Source: Anaerolineae bacterium (GTDB taxonomy: Bacteria > Chloroflexota > Anaerolineae > JAADDB01). From it: a stretch of 8,502 bases of DNA. Below are positions 1-5,953 of this stretch, one piece after another. The DNA lies in contig WGAA01000308.1 of the NCBI GenBank assembly GCA_015489285.1, positions 1-8,502 of the forward strand. The letters run 5' to 3'. The notes below the pieces were generated by a model, which saw only the letters and a program-made list of their open reading frames with translations, had not been told where the DNA came from and did not search any database. How positions within the stretch are numbered: position 1 is the stretch's first letter; every line of letters begins with the position of its first letter. Made by a program: the position numbers and the translations under genes.

Positions 1-161
1 GCTCGGGCCGTCTTCACGAAGAGGTAATGGTTCCCCACCTTGTCACCGGTGAAGCCGTGGAGCATGAGCACACCGGGGTGAGGCCCCGCGCCTGAAGGGA
101 TGTGCAACATGGAGGCGATACGCTGCCCCTGATTTTCCAGCCAGTAGAAGCGTTCTTCCAT
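1..161 (-). CDS. Alpha/beta hydrolase, N-terminal fragment (gene runs off the window)
   Basis: Only the first 53 codons are present; the gene continues past the left edge. The start ATG (complement of 159-161) is preceded by a strong Shine-Dalgarno, AGGAGGAG, a few bases upstream. The peptide begins MEERFYWLENQGQRIASMLH and then has PHPGVLMLHGFTGDK (about residues 28-41). Two short strands followed by a hydrophobic strand ending in HGFTG are the typical start of alpha/beta hydrolases of the serine aminopeptidase/esterase (S33-like) type, where the HG-F/x-G stretch forms the oxyanion hole. The nucleophile elbow and the catalytic Asp and His would lie outside the window, so substrate and activity cannot be judged. 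No signal peptide is visible, so a cytoplasmic enzyme is likely. It starts 28 bp after the secA stop with no terminator between, so it is probably co-transcribed with secA; a functional link is not implied. Confidence 0.8.
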   Translation of the reverse strand, partial: MEERFYWLENQGQRIASMLHIPSGAGPHPGVLMLHGFTGDKVGNHYLFVKTAR

Positions 162-189
162 GAGCTCTCCTCCTCTGTGGGGTGTGGGA

Positions 190-3100
190 TTACTTCCTCT
201 TGCGCTTCTTCTTCTTTTTCTTTTTGCTCCTGTGGCCTGTGGACGCCTTGGCCGCGGTGGCCGCGGTAGCCGCTGCGGCCTTCCCCGCGGTGGCCGTGTC
301 CGGGGCCCGTCCGTGGTCGATGGCCCAGTGGCAGTGCTTGTATTTCTTGCCGGAACCGCACCAGCAGGGGTCGTTGCGGCCCAGGTTGCGGTGAGGCTGC
401 CGTGCCGGTTGGGCCGGTTTGGCTCCCTGGGCGGCGGCGTTCCCCCGGCCGTACCGGAGGTGACGTTGAGGGGCCACCTGGGGCACGGGTGTGACGACGA
501 CTTTGTAGATGCTGTGGACCACGTCGTGGGTGATGGCGTCGACGAGTTCCGTGTAGAGGTGGTGGGCCTCACGCTTGTAGGCGACCAGGGGGTCCTCCTG
601 GGCCAGGGCGCGCAGCCCGATTCCCTGGCGCAGGTTGTCCAGGTTCGTCAGGTGGCGCACCCAGCGGGAGTCCACCGCGCGCAGCATGATCTGGCGTTCC
701 GCGTAGCGCATGAGTTCCGCGCCGAGCTCGGCCTCTTTGGCATCGTAAGCCGCGCGGGCCAGGTCGAAGAGCTCCTTCTTGATCTCCTCCGGGGTCATCT
801 CCCGCCAGGTGTCGGGGCCGATTCCCTTGGGCAGGGGGAAGATGGCGTTGACGGCCTCGTACAACCCGTCCAGGTCCCACTCCCCGGCCCAATCGCCCGC
901 GGTGTACCCGTCCACCAGGCCGGAGAGGACCTTCTCCACCATCTCCATGATGGTGGGACGAAGGTTGGGGGAGGTGAGGATGCGACGTCGCTGTTCGTAG
1001 ATGATCTCGCGTTGTTTGTTGATGACGCTGTCGAATTCGAGCACGCGCTTGCGGATGTCGAAGTTGTACCCTTCGACCCGTTGCTGCGCGTTTTCGATGA
1101 GCTTGGAGACGGTCTTGCTCTCCAGGGGCATATCGTCGGGCACGTTGAGCCGGTCCATGAGGGCGGCAACGCTCTCCCCACCGAAACGGCGCATGAGCTC
1201 GTCCTCGAGGGAGACGTAGAAGCGGCTCGACCCGGGGTCGCCCTGGCGGCCGGCGCGGCCTCGCAACTGGTTGTCGATGCGTCGGGCCTCGTGTCGTTCC
1301 GTGCCGATGACATGGAGCCCTCCCAGCTCCCACACCCGCTGTCGGTCCCGTTGCACTTGCTCGTAGGCTTCCTTCAGGACCCGGGCCCACACGGTGGGGT
1401 ACTTGACGGTCGGGTCCTCCCCGGCGCGGAGCATCTTCAACGCGTCGTCCCACTCCAGCGCGGGGATGGTGGTCAGGTCGAAGCCCTCACGGCGCAGGCG
1501 TTCTCGGGCCAGGCCTTCGGGGTTGCCCCCCAGGAGGATGTCCACGCCGCGGCCGGCCATGTTGGTGGCGATGGTCACGGCGCCGGGGCGTCCTGCCTGT
1601 GCGATGATGACGGCTTCCTTCTCGTGGTATTTGGCGTTGAGGACGTTGTGTGGGATGCCGCGGCGGCTGAGCAGGCGCGAGAGGCGCTCCGAGGTCTCGA
1701 TGGCCACGGTGCCCACGAGCACGGGGCGTCCCATCTCGTGCCAGCGGGCGATTTCGTCGACCACGGCCTTGAACTTGGCCCGTTCCGTCTTGTAGATGAG
1801 GTCCGGGTAATCGATCCGCTTGAAGAACTTTTGCCCCGTGTTCGGGTCCTCGTAGGTGACGATTTCCACCCCGTCGTCCTTTTCCACGGTCGTGCGGAGC
1901 TCCCCCTGTCGGGCGCGCCATTCCACGTTCGTGGGAATGACGACCACGTCCAGGTCGTAGATCTTGCCCAGCTCCTCCTTTTCCGTGGCGGCCGTTCCCG
2001 TCATTCCGGCCAGTTTGTTGTACATGCGGAAGAAGTTCTGGAAGGTGATGGTCGCGTACGTCAGGCTCTCCTTTTGCACGGGGACCCCTTCCTTGGCTTC
2101 GATGGCCTGGTGCAGACCCTCGGAATAGCGGCGCCCGTACATGAGACGGCCCGTGAAGGGGTCGACGATGATGATTTCCCCGTCCTTGACGATGTAGTCC
2201 TTGTCCCGGTGGAAGAGGGCCTGGGCCTTCAGCGCGTTTTCCAGGTAGGGGGTCAGGTGCAGGTTTTCCGGGCCGTACAGGTTGTCGATGTTGAGCCAGT
2301 GTTCGATCTTGGAAATTCCGGCTTCGGTGAGGAGGACGACCCGGTCCTTTTCGTCCACGGTGTAATCCTCGCCGGGACGCAGCCGGCGCACGAGCTCCGC
2401 GAATTTGATGTAGTACTCGGAGGATTCCTCGTCGGGCGCGGAGATGATGAGGGGGGTCCGCGCTTCGTCGATGAGGATGCTGTCGACTTCGTCGACGATG
2501 GCGTAGTGCAGTTCCCGCTGGACCACGTCTTTGATGTCGTAGACCATGTTGTCCCGCAGGTAGTCGAAGCCGAATTCGTTGTTCGTGCCGTAGGTGATGT
2601 CCGCCAGGTAGGCTTCGCGGCGGGTGATGGGCCGGAGGTGCTGATAGCGGTCGTCCTCCGCCTGGTAGGTGGGGTCGTAGAGGAAGGAGGCCTGGTCCGG
2701 GTTGCCCGCAGCCGATTGGATGACCGCGGCTCGGAGTCCGAGGAAGTGGTAGATGGGCCCCATCCACTGGACGCCCACTTTGGAGAGGTAGTCGTTGGGG
2801 GTGACGAGGTGGACTCCCCGTTGGGTGAGGGCGTTCAGGTAGAGGGGAAGGGTGGCGACAAGGGTCTTGCCCTCCCCGGTGCGCATTTCCGCGACTTTCC
2901 CCTCGTGCAGGACGATGCCCCCCAGGAGTTGGACGTCGTAATGGCGCAGGCCGATGGTGCGCCGTGCGGCTTCCCGCACCATGGCAAAGGCTTCCGGCAG
3001 AATTTCCCAGAGGACGCGCTCTTCCGCGTCCAGCAGTTCTTGTTTTCGCTTTTCCACCTCGGCCCGCAACCGTTCGATTTCCACCGGATCCCGTTCCGCG

Positions 3101-3318
3101 TCCAGCCGGGAACGTGTTTCCTCGTACGCGGTCCGTTCCTCGCGCGTGCGCTCTTGGATGAGCTCCTGGAATTCCCGGGTCCGCTCGGGGAATTTCTCGT
3201 CGGGCCAGGTACGGATATCCTCTTCCAGGGCGTTGATTTCTTCCACGATGGGCATGAGCCGGGCGATTTCCCGTTCGTTGGGGTCGCCCAGAACTTTCTT
3301 CACCAGTGACTTGAACAT
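190..3318 (-). CDS. secA: Preprotein translocase ATPase SecA
   Basis: SecA is the cytosolic, membrane-associated motor that pushes unfolded preproteins through SecYEG using ATP. The product has 1042 residues, longer than the usual 800-900. Visible marks: N-terminal MFKSLVKKVLGDPNEREI; Q-motif region LRHYDVQLLGG (124-134); Walker A MRTGEGKT (145-152); ITYGTNNEFGFDYLRDNM (241-258); DEAD-type Walker B VDEVDSILIDEARTPL (275-290); AGMTGTA (437-443); TNMAGRGVDILLGG (585-598); and arginine-finger region QLRGRAGRQGDPGSSRF (684-700). The zinc motif CWCGSGKKYKHCH (C985, C987, C996, H997) is intact. Two oddities are a charged helical insertion at about 55-101 and a C-terminal extension after the zinc motif, Ala/Thr-rich then seven lysines and RKRK. 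The start is ATG 3318, because GAGGGAG and GGAGGA lie just upstream and the protein from there begins like other SecAs. An in-frame ATG at 3387 overlaps the promoter -10 box and is unlikely. Confidence 0.98.
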   Translation of the reverse strand: MFKSLVKKVLGDPNEREIARLMPIVEEINALEEDIRTWPDEKFPERTREFQELIQERTREERTAYEETRSRLDAERDPVEIERLRAEVEKRKQELLDAEERVLWEILPEAFAMVREAARRTIGLRHYDVQLLGGIVLHEGKVAEMRTGEGKTLVATLPLYLNALTQRGVHLVTPNDYLSKVGVQWMGPIYHFLGLRAAVIQSAAGNPDQASFLYDPTYQAEDDRYQHLRPITRREAYLADITYGTNNEFGFDYLRDNMVYDIKDVVQRELHYAIVDEVDSILIDEARTPLIISAPDEESSEYYIKFAELVRRLRPGEDYTVDEKDRVVLLTEAGISKIEHWLNIDNLYGPENLHLTPYLENALKAQALFHRDKDYIVKDGEIIIVDPFTGRLMYGRRYSEGLHQAIEAKEGVPVQKESLTYATITFQNFFRMYNKLAGMTGTAATEKEELGKIYDLDVVVIPTNVEWRARQGELRTTVEKDDGVEIVTYEDPNTGQKFFKRIDYPDLIYKTERAKFKAVVDEIARWHEMGRPVLVGTVAIETSERLSRLLSRRGIPHNVLNAKYHEKEAVIIAQAGRPGAVTIATNMAGRGVDILLGGNPEGLARERLRREGFDLTTIPALEWDDALKMLRAGEDPTVKYPTVWARVLKEAYEQVQRDRQRVWELGGLHVIGTERHEARRIDNQLRGRAGRQGDPGSSRFYVSLEDELMRRFGGESVAALMDRLNVPDDMPLESKTVSKLIENAQQRVEGYNFDIRKRVLEFDSVINKQREIIYEQRRRILTSPNLRPTIMEMVEKVLSGLVDGYTAGDWAGEWDLDGLYEAVNAIFPLPKGIGPDTWREMTPEEIKKELFDLARAAYDAKEAELGAELMRYAERQIMLRAVDSRWVRHLTNLDNLRQGIGLRALAQEDPLVAYKREAHHLYTELVDAITHDVVHSIYKVVVTPVPQVAPQRHLRYGRGNAAAQGAKPAQPARQPHRNLGRNDPCWCGSGKKYKHCHWAIDHGRAPDTATAGKAAAATAATAAKASTGHRSKKKKKKKRKRK

Positions 3319-3385
3319 ACGCTCCCTCTTCTTCCTCCGGGTGGTGCGAAAAGTCTTTGCTACGGGATGTTTCAAAGCATTCGAC

Positions 3386-3415
3386 ATTATACATTACGTG
3401 GGGAAAGGGTGGGAA
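3386..3415 (-). promoter_or_regulatory. Sigma-A-type promoter of secA
   Basis: On the minus strand there is a perfect -10 hexamer TATAAT (complement of 3386-3391). Eighteen bases upstream is TTCCCA (3410-3415), which matches the TTGACA consensus at four of six positions. Transcription would start near 3379 and give a leader of about 60 nt before the secA ATG. The -10 match is seen directly; use of the promoter is inferred. Confidence 0.55.
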
Positions 3416-3537
3416 GATGCAGGCAGGCGTGGAATAGGATATCCGGGGATGGGTTCCGGAAGCTCTCTGGAGCGACGCGGGGGATTTGTCCTTTTGGGGA
3501 AGAGGGGGGAAAATGCGGTGATTCGAGTTACGCTACA

Positions 3538-3543
3538 GGGAGG
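3538..3543 (+). promoter_or_regulatory. Ribosome binding site of the PAP2 gene
   Basis: GGGAGG lies five bases before ATG 3549. The in-frame GTG at 3543 overlaps this site and could not use it, so ATG 3549 is preferred. No convincing promoter was found for this gene in the 3416-3537 stretch. Confidence 0.6.
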
Positions 3544-3548
3544 TGGGG

Positions 3549-4079
3549 ATGACGTCGACCCGTTGGATCCGGCGTTTGCACGAGTGGGACGTGGAGTGGA
3601 CCCGCCGTTTGCATGTCCCGCCCGGACATCCGTTGCGACCGCTGGTGGTCATCGGCGCACACCTGGGGGATGGTCCCTTGTGGGTGCTTATCTGGTTGGG
3701 GCTGCTGGCGTACATGTATCACGTGGGCGAGAACGTTCGGCCCATCCTGGCCTGGATTGCCAGCGCGGTGCTGGGAGCCGCGGTCACGTATACGGTCAAG
3801 TTCACCGTCAAACGCCGCCGTCCCCGGGAGATCAAGGGGTTCTACTCCCGAAAGTACGATGCCCACGCGTTCCCCTCCGGCCACGCGACCCGTATGGGCA
3901 CGGTGGCCTTCTGGGGCCTTGTCCTCTTCCCCCATTGGGGATGGATCCTCGTGTTCATCAGCCTGTGGTGCATCTTCAGCCGGGCCGCGCTCGGCGTCCA
4001 CTACCTGGGGGACGTGCTGGTCGGCTTTGCCATCGGCGCCCTCGTCTCCCTGCTCCTCTGGGGAATTCTATGGGGGTGA
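3549..4079 (+). CDS. PAP2-family membrane phosphatase (phosphatidic acid phosphatase type 2 / undecaprenyl-diphosphatase-like)
   Basis: A 176-residue integral membrane protein with all three PAP2 signature motifs. Motif 1 is K-x6-RP (K84 to P92, in KFTVKRRRP). Motif 2 is PSGH (109-112). Motif 3 is SR-x5-H-x3-D (S144, R145, H151, D155). The catalytic residues of this family are H112 (acid), H151 (nucleophile) and D155. Hydrophobic segments at about 42-58, 65-83, 117-141 and 155-175 fit a short core PAP2 protein with the active site at the membrane face. The family dephosphorylates lipid phosphates such as phosphatidic acid or undecaprenyl diphosphate; the sequence does not decide which. It is transcribed divergently from secA, and repeat DNA, not a clear terminator, follows its stop. 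The start is ATG 3549; an alternative GTG at 3543 would add two residues. Confidence 0.93.
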   Translation: MTSTRWIRRLHEWDVEWTRRLHVPPGHPLRPLVVIGAHLGDGPLWVLIWLGLLAYMYHVGENVRPILAWIASAVLGAAVTYTVKFTVKRRRPREIKGFYSRKYDAHAFPSGHATRMGTVAFWGLVLFPHWGWILVFISLWCIFSRAALGVHYLGDVLVGFAIGALVSLLLWGILWG

Positions 4080-4093
4080 GAAGTAACGAGTGA

Positions 4094-4117
4094 CGAGTAA
4101 CCAATTGGCGCGAGGAC
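4094..4117 (+). repeat. 24-bp direct repeat, left copy (partner at 4284-4307)
   Basis: CGAGTAACC, three variable bases, then TGGCGCGAGGAC. The same arrangement occurs at 4284-4307, with 21 of 24 bases identical. It joins the end of a GTAACGA heptamer tract to the GGCGCGAGGAC block, so it looks like the left junction of the composite repeat. Confidence 0.75.
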
Positions 4118-4283
4118 CGTTTTGGCGTGACGGTAAGGAGCCCGGCGGGAAGATGACGATTGACGATTGACGATAAACGATTAAGGGGAGGGCGTGAAGA
4201 TAAAGTTGGCCCTACAGCGTCGGGCGAGCCCCGGCAGGCCGGGATTCGCACGGCGTTACTCACGCTAACGAGTAACGGAGTAA

Positions 4284-4448
4284 CGAGTAACCCGATGGCG
4301 CGAGGACATGGTTGCCCAACAACGCCAACCCACTCTCCAAATTACGCATTACGCATCACGTCATCAAGCCAAGCCACGCCTCCAGTGCCGACGTCCTCAC
4401 CGACGCCTGACGCATGACGCCTGACGAATGACGACCGACGACCGACCA
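4284..4448 (+). repeat. Composite repeat, copy A
   Basis: Block order: CGAGTAACC; GATGGCGCGAGGACA; a C/A-rich stretch with GCCAACCC; CAA-ATTACGCATTACGC heptamers (4341-4361); CAGTGCCGACGTCCTCACC (4383-4401); and a CTGACGC/ATGACGA heptamer tract to 4448. From GATGGCGCG onward, copy B (4456-4619) has the same blocks in the same order. The 36-bp segment at 4383-4418 recurs with 33 of 36 identities on the opposite strand at 8459-8494. Confidence 0.75.
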
Positions 4449-4455
4449 ACGAAAG

Positions 4456-4619
4456 GATGGCGCGGACACAAGGTTATCACCACAAAGCCAAACCCGTCTT
4501 CAAGTTACGCATTACGAATTACGTATCACGCATCACGTATCACGTACTCCAAACCAAGAGACACCCCGCCGCGCCGACCTCCTCCCCGCGCCTGACGCAT
4601 CACGCATCACGCATCACGT
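4456..4619 (+). repeat. Composite repeat, copy B (more diverged)
   Basis: Starts GATGGCGCG-GACACAAGGTT and continues through GCCAAACCCGTCTTCAA to six heptamers (4504-4545). It then reaches GCCGACCTCCTCCCCGCGCC (about 4573-4592) and four heptamers ending at 4619. It aligns to copy A block by block with small gaps and has a longer internal heptamer tract. It ends exactly where the U-tract of the operon terminator begins. Confidence 0.7.
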
Positions 4620-4661
4620 TAAAAAGGCACCCGACGGGAATGGCCCCGCCGGGTGCCTTTT
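4619..4661 (-). terminator. Rho-independent terminator of the five-gene operon
   Basis: Arms at 4622-4633 and 4650-4661 pair perfectly for 12 bp (GGCACCCG core plus an A/T flank). Further inner GC pairs form around a short loop. On the minus strand the hairpin is followed by TTTTTAA, a normal U-tract, placing it 39 bp after the stop of the universal stress protein gene. Read on the plus strand the T-run is only four bases, so it may also act weakly on PAP2 transcripts. Confidence 0.9.
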
Positions 4662-4662
4662 A

Positions 4663-4677
4663 CGCCCTTCGAGGGCG
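4663..4677 (-). other. Small hairpin between the USP stop and the terminator
   Basis: CGCCCT and AGGGCG pair for six bases around a three-base loop. It lies in the 3' untranslated part just before the main terminator hairpin and could be an accessory 3'-end structure. The role is inferred only. Confidence 0.4.
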
Positions 4678-4699
4678 AGGGCTTCGGAGGTCGGACGCT

Positions 4700-5386
4700 T
4701 CAGCGGACGACCAGGACGGGACACTTGGCCAGCCGGATGACGCGTTCGCTGACGCTGCCCAGGAGGAGGCCACGGACCGCTCCTAATCCACGCGAGCCGA
4801 CGACGATGAGATCCGCGTCGCGCGTTTCTGCCACGTTGAGGATGGCTTTGGGGCCGGGCCCTTCGAGCACTTCCGGCTCCACGTCGATGCCGACCCGCCG
4901 CAGCGTGTCCACGTAGGGCGCCAGCAGGCGCATTCCCCGGGCCACCTCGGACCCGGCCACCCGTTCCAGCTCCTTGTCCCCCAGCCACGAGGGGATGGGG
5001 TGATGACCGTAGACGAGGTAGACCCGCGCGTTGTAACGTCGTGCCAGGTCCGCGACGTAGGCGATGACTTTGCGCGAGTGCGCGGACCCGTCGATGCCCG
5101 CTACGATGACCTTCACGTCCACCGGGTCCAGGGGAACCCCTTCCGCCGCGGGACGGGTAGGACGTTCCTCCTCCTCCACGGGTCGGAAGGTGAACTTGGG
5201 GCAGCGGTTCCCCCGGATGGCGCTTTCCATCACGTAGGGTTCTCCGAGCATACAGGACACGCCGTCGTAGAACTGACAGTTGGCACACACCCGCAGGTGC
5301 CAACCGCAATTGGGACACCGGTCCTCAGGTGAGGGGTTGATGTTGGTCACAGGGTAACCGCAGTGATGGCAGACGTATTTCGGCAT
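4700..5386 (-). CDS. Universal stress protein with N-terminal double Cys4 (zinc-ribbon-like) region
   Basis: A 228-residue two-part protein. Residues 1-65 hold eight cysteines in two groups. C6-x2-C9 with C24-x2-C27 is a classic zinc ribbon (CHHCG, CPNCG). C34-x2-C37-x7-C45-x16-C62 is a second cluster (CANCQFY, CMLGEP, GNRCPKF) whose spacing could hold zinc or a [4Fe-4S] centre. A charged linker (70-88) leads to a UspA domain (about 91-228). The domain starts VKVIVAGIDGS and ends with the nucleotide loop G197-x2-G200-x9-G210-S211 (GSRGLG, then GSVSERV), then KCPVLVVR. The G2xG9xG(S/T) motif is that of ATP-binding USPs. The start ATG has GGAGG eight bases upstream. It is the last gene of the operon, 66 bp after the coiled-coil gene and just before a terminator. 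No membrane segment is present, so it is probably cytoplasmic. Its target is unknown. Confidence 0.9.
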   Translation of the reverse strand: MPKYVCHHCGYPVTNINPSPEDRCPNCGWHLRVCANCQFYDGVSCMLGEPYVMESAIRGNRCPKFTFRPVEEEERPTRPAAEGVPLDPVDVKVIVAGIDGSAHSRKVIAYVADLARRYNARVYLVYGHHPIPSWLGDKELERVAGSEVARGMRLLAPYVDTLRRVGIDVEPEVLEGPGPKAILNVAETRDADLIVVGSRGLGAVRGLLLGSVSERVIRLAKCPVLVVR

Positions 5387-5417
5387 ACGAGTGTCCTCCT
5401 CCCTTCTCTGATCCTTT

Positions 5418-5439
5418 TCCCCCGCGACGTCGCGGGGGA
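5418..5439. other. Perfect 22-bp GC palindrome between coiled-coil and USP genes
   Basis: Each half is TCCCCCGCGAC followed by its exact reverse complement, with no spacer. In RNA it would fold into a stem of about nine pairs with a tight loop. On the transcribed (minus) strand it is followed by AAAAGG, not a U-run, so it is not a standard terminator. It lies upstream of the USP ribosome binding site. Confidence 0.75.
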
Positions 5440-5452
5440 GGCGATGAACGTT

Positions 5453-5890
5453 TTAGGCTCGCAGGTTCCGCAGGCGTTTACGTGCCTCCAGGGCGCGCAG
5501 CTCGGCCTTCTTGCGGGCGAGCTGGGCCCGCAGTTGCGCGTCGTCGGCCCAGCGTTGGGCGCGCTGTTGCAGCTCCTGCACCTCCTCCTGGACCCGCTGG
5601 AGCATCTCGTCCAGGGTCTCCTTCCCCTCCCGCAGGCGACGTTCGACCTCGGCGCTGACTTCGGCCTGGAGGGCCAGAGCCCGTTCCTGGGCCTGTTGCG
5701 CCTTGTCCAGGGTGACCGTGTGGAGCTCTATGGCTTGCTTGCGCAACTGTCGGGTGCGCTCGAGGAGGCGCTGACGTCGCTCCTCATCCTTCTGCACCAG
5801 CCAGAAGGCCACGATGGCCCCCAGCAACATGCCCAAAACCACCCACAGCGTCATATCCCGTCGTTCCGTCATCTCCTGTCGCTCCTCCAT
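5453..5890 (-). CDS. Small membrane-anchored coiled-coil protein (YtxH-like architecture)
   Basis: 145 residues. A short charged N-terminus (1-13) precedes one strongly hydrophobic helix (about 14-33, TLWVVLGMLLGAIVAFWLVQ). Everything after it is a highly charged Glu/Arg/Gln/Leu helix (34-145) with heptad-like spacing, so a long coiled coil. This layout is shared by YtxH-like general stress proteins and by many uncharacterised single-pass proteins; no specific motif proves family membership. It is probably a membrane-tethered scaffold with the coiled coil in the cytoplasm. The start ATG at 5890 has GGAGGTGA just upstream; in-frame ATGs at codons 7 and 13 are possible but lack a comparable site. 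It sits between the VLRF1-like and USP genes, with a GC palindrome in the gap on each side. Confidence 0.75.
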   Translation of the reverse strand: MEERQEMTERRDMTLWVVLGMLLGAIVAFWLVQKDEERRQRLLERTRQLRKQAIELHTVTLDKAQQAQERALALQAEVSAEVERRLREGKETLDEMLQRVQEEVQELQQRAQRWADDAQLRAQLARKKAELRALEARKRLRNLRA

Positions 5891-5920
5891 CGTCTCACCT
5901 CCTCTTCGAAGCGGTTGAAC

Positions 5921-5946
5921 GGCGCGCGGGGGATCCCCCGCGCGCC
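5921..5946. other. Perfect 26-bp GC palindrome between VLRF1 and coiled-coil genes
   Basis: The half-site GGCGCGCGGGGGA is followed directly by its reverse complement, so all 26 bases are symmetric. As RNA it gives a stem of about 11 GC pairs with a four-base GAUC loop. On the minus strand GTTCAACCGC follows, without a U-tract, so ordinary termination is not expected. It lies between the VLRF1 stop (5954) and the ribosome binding site of the next gene. Confidence 0.8.
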
Positions 5947-5953
5947 CTCTCGC

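Larger units (their letters stand above)
4083..4619. repeat. Gene-free spacer of degenerate heptamer tracts (NNNACGN) and composite repeats
   Basis: About 540 bp between the convergent PAP2 and USP genes carry no believable gene. The stretch holds seven tracts with a 7-base period and the shared core ACG. Tracts: 4083-4103 (GTAACGA type), 4153-4180 (TTGACGA type), 4265-4293 (GTAACGA type with one inserted base), 4341-4361 (ATTACGC type), 4400-4448 (CTGACGC to CCGACGA), 4504-4545 (ATTACGN to ATCACGN) and 4592-4619 (ATCACGC). They resemble in style the short tandemly repeated heptanucleotides (STRR) of some cyanobacteria. Base composition is less GC-rich here than in the genes. A small hairpin (CCCGG/CCGGG, 4230-4243) is also present. 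Function is unknown. Confidence 0.8.

Noticed and set aside
160..3309. A 1049-codon open frame on the plus strand, antisense to secA
   Set aside because: Its codons coincide with the secA codons, so it stays open simply because secA avoids TTA, CTA and TCA codons, as expected in a GC-rich gene. The product has no recognisable domain, while secA is unmistakable.
1487..3394. Long second minus-strand open frame across secA
   Set aside because: Out-of-frame shadow of secA with Arg/Pro/Gly/His-rich composition typical of GC-rich frame shifts.
3437..3548. Promoter or operator for the PAP2 gene (TTGTCC at 3486, GGATATCC at 3437-3444)
   Set aside because: No -10 hexamer with acceptable spacing follows TTGTCC, and the eight-base palindrome is too short to mean anything alone.
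4211..4255. tRNA-like T-arm (GCCGGGATTCGCACGGC)
   Set aside because: It lacks GTTCGAATC, and no acceptor, D or anticodon arms can be formed around it.
4341..4619. Possible CRISPR array in the repeat zone
   Set aside because: Repeat units are seven bases and degenerate. There are no uniform 25-40 bp repeats with equal-sized unique spacers, and no cas genes.
4160..4786. Short plus-strand open frames (4160-4417 and 4457-4786)
   Set aside because: Their products are translations of the heptamer repeats (strings such as LRITNYVSRITYHV), and the second runs through the terminator into the USP gene antisense. They have no ribosome binding sites and no domain.
5418..5946. Operon-internal palindromes as intrinsic terminators
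   Set aside because: Neither is followed by a U-tract on the transcribed strand, unlike the clear terminator at 4619-4661. They are kept as structures of unknown role.
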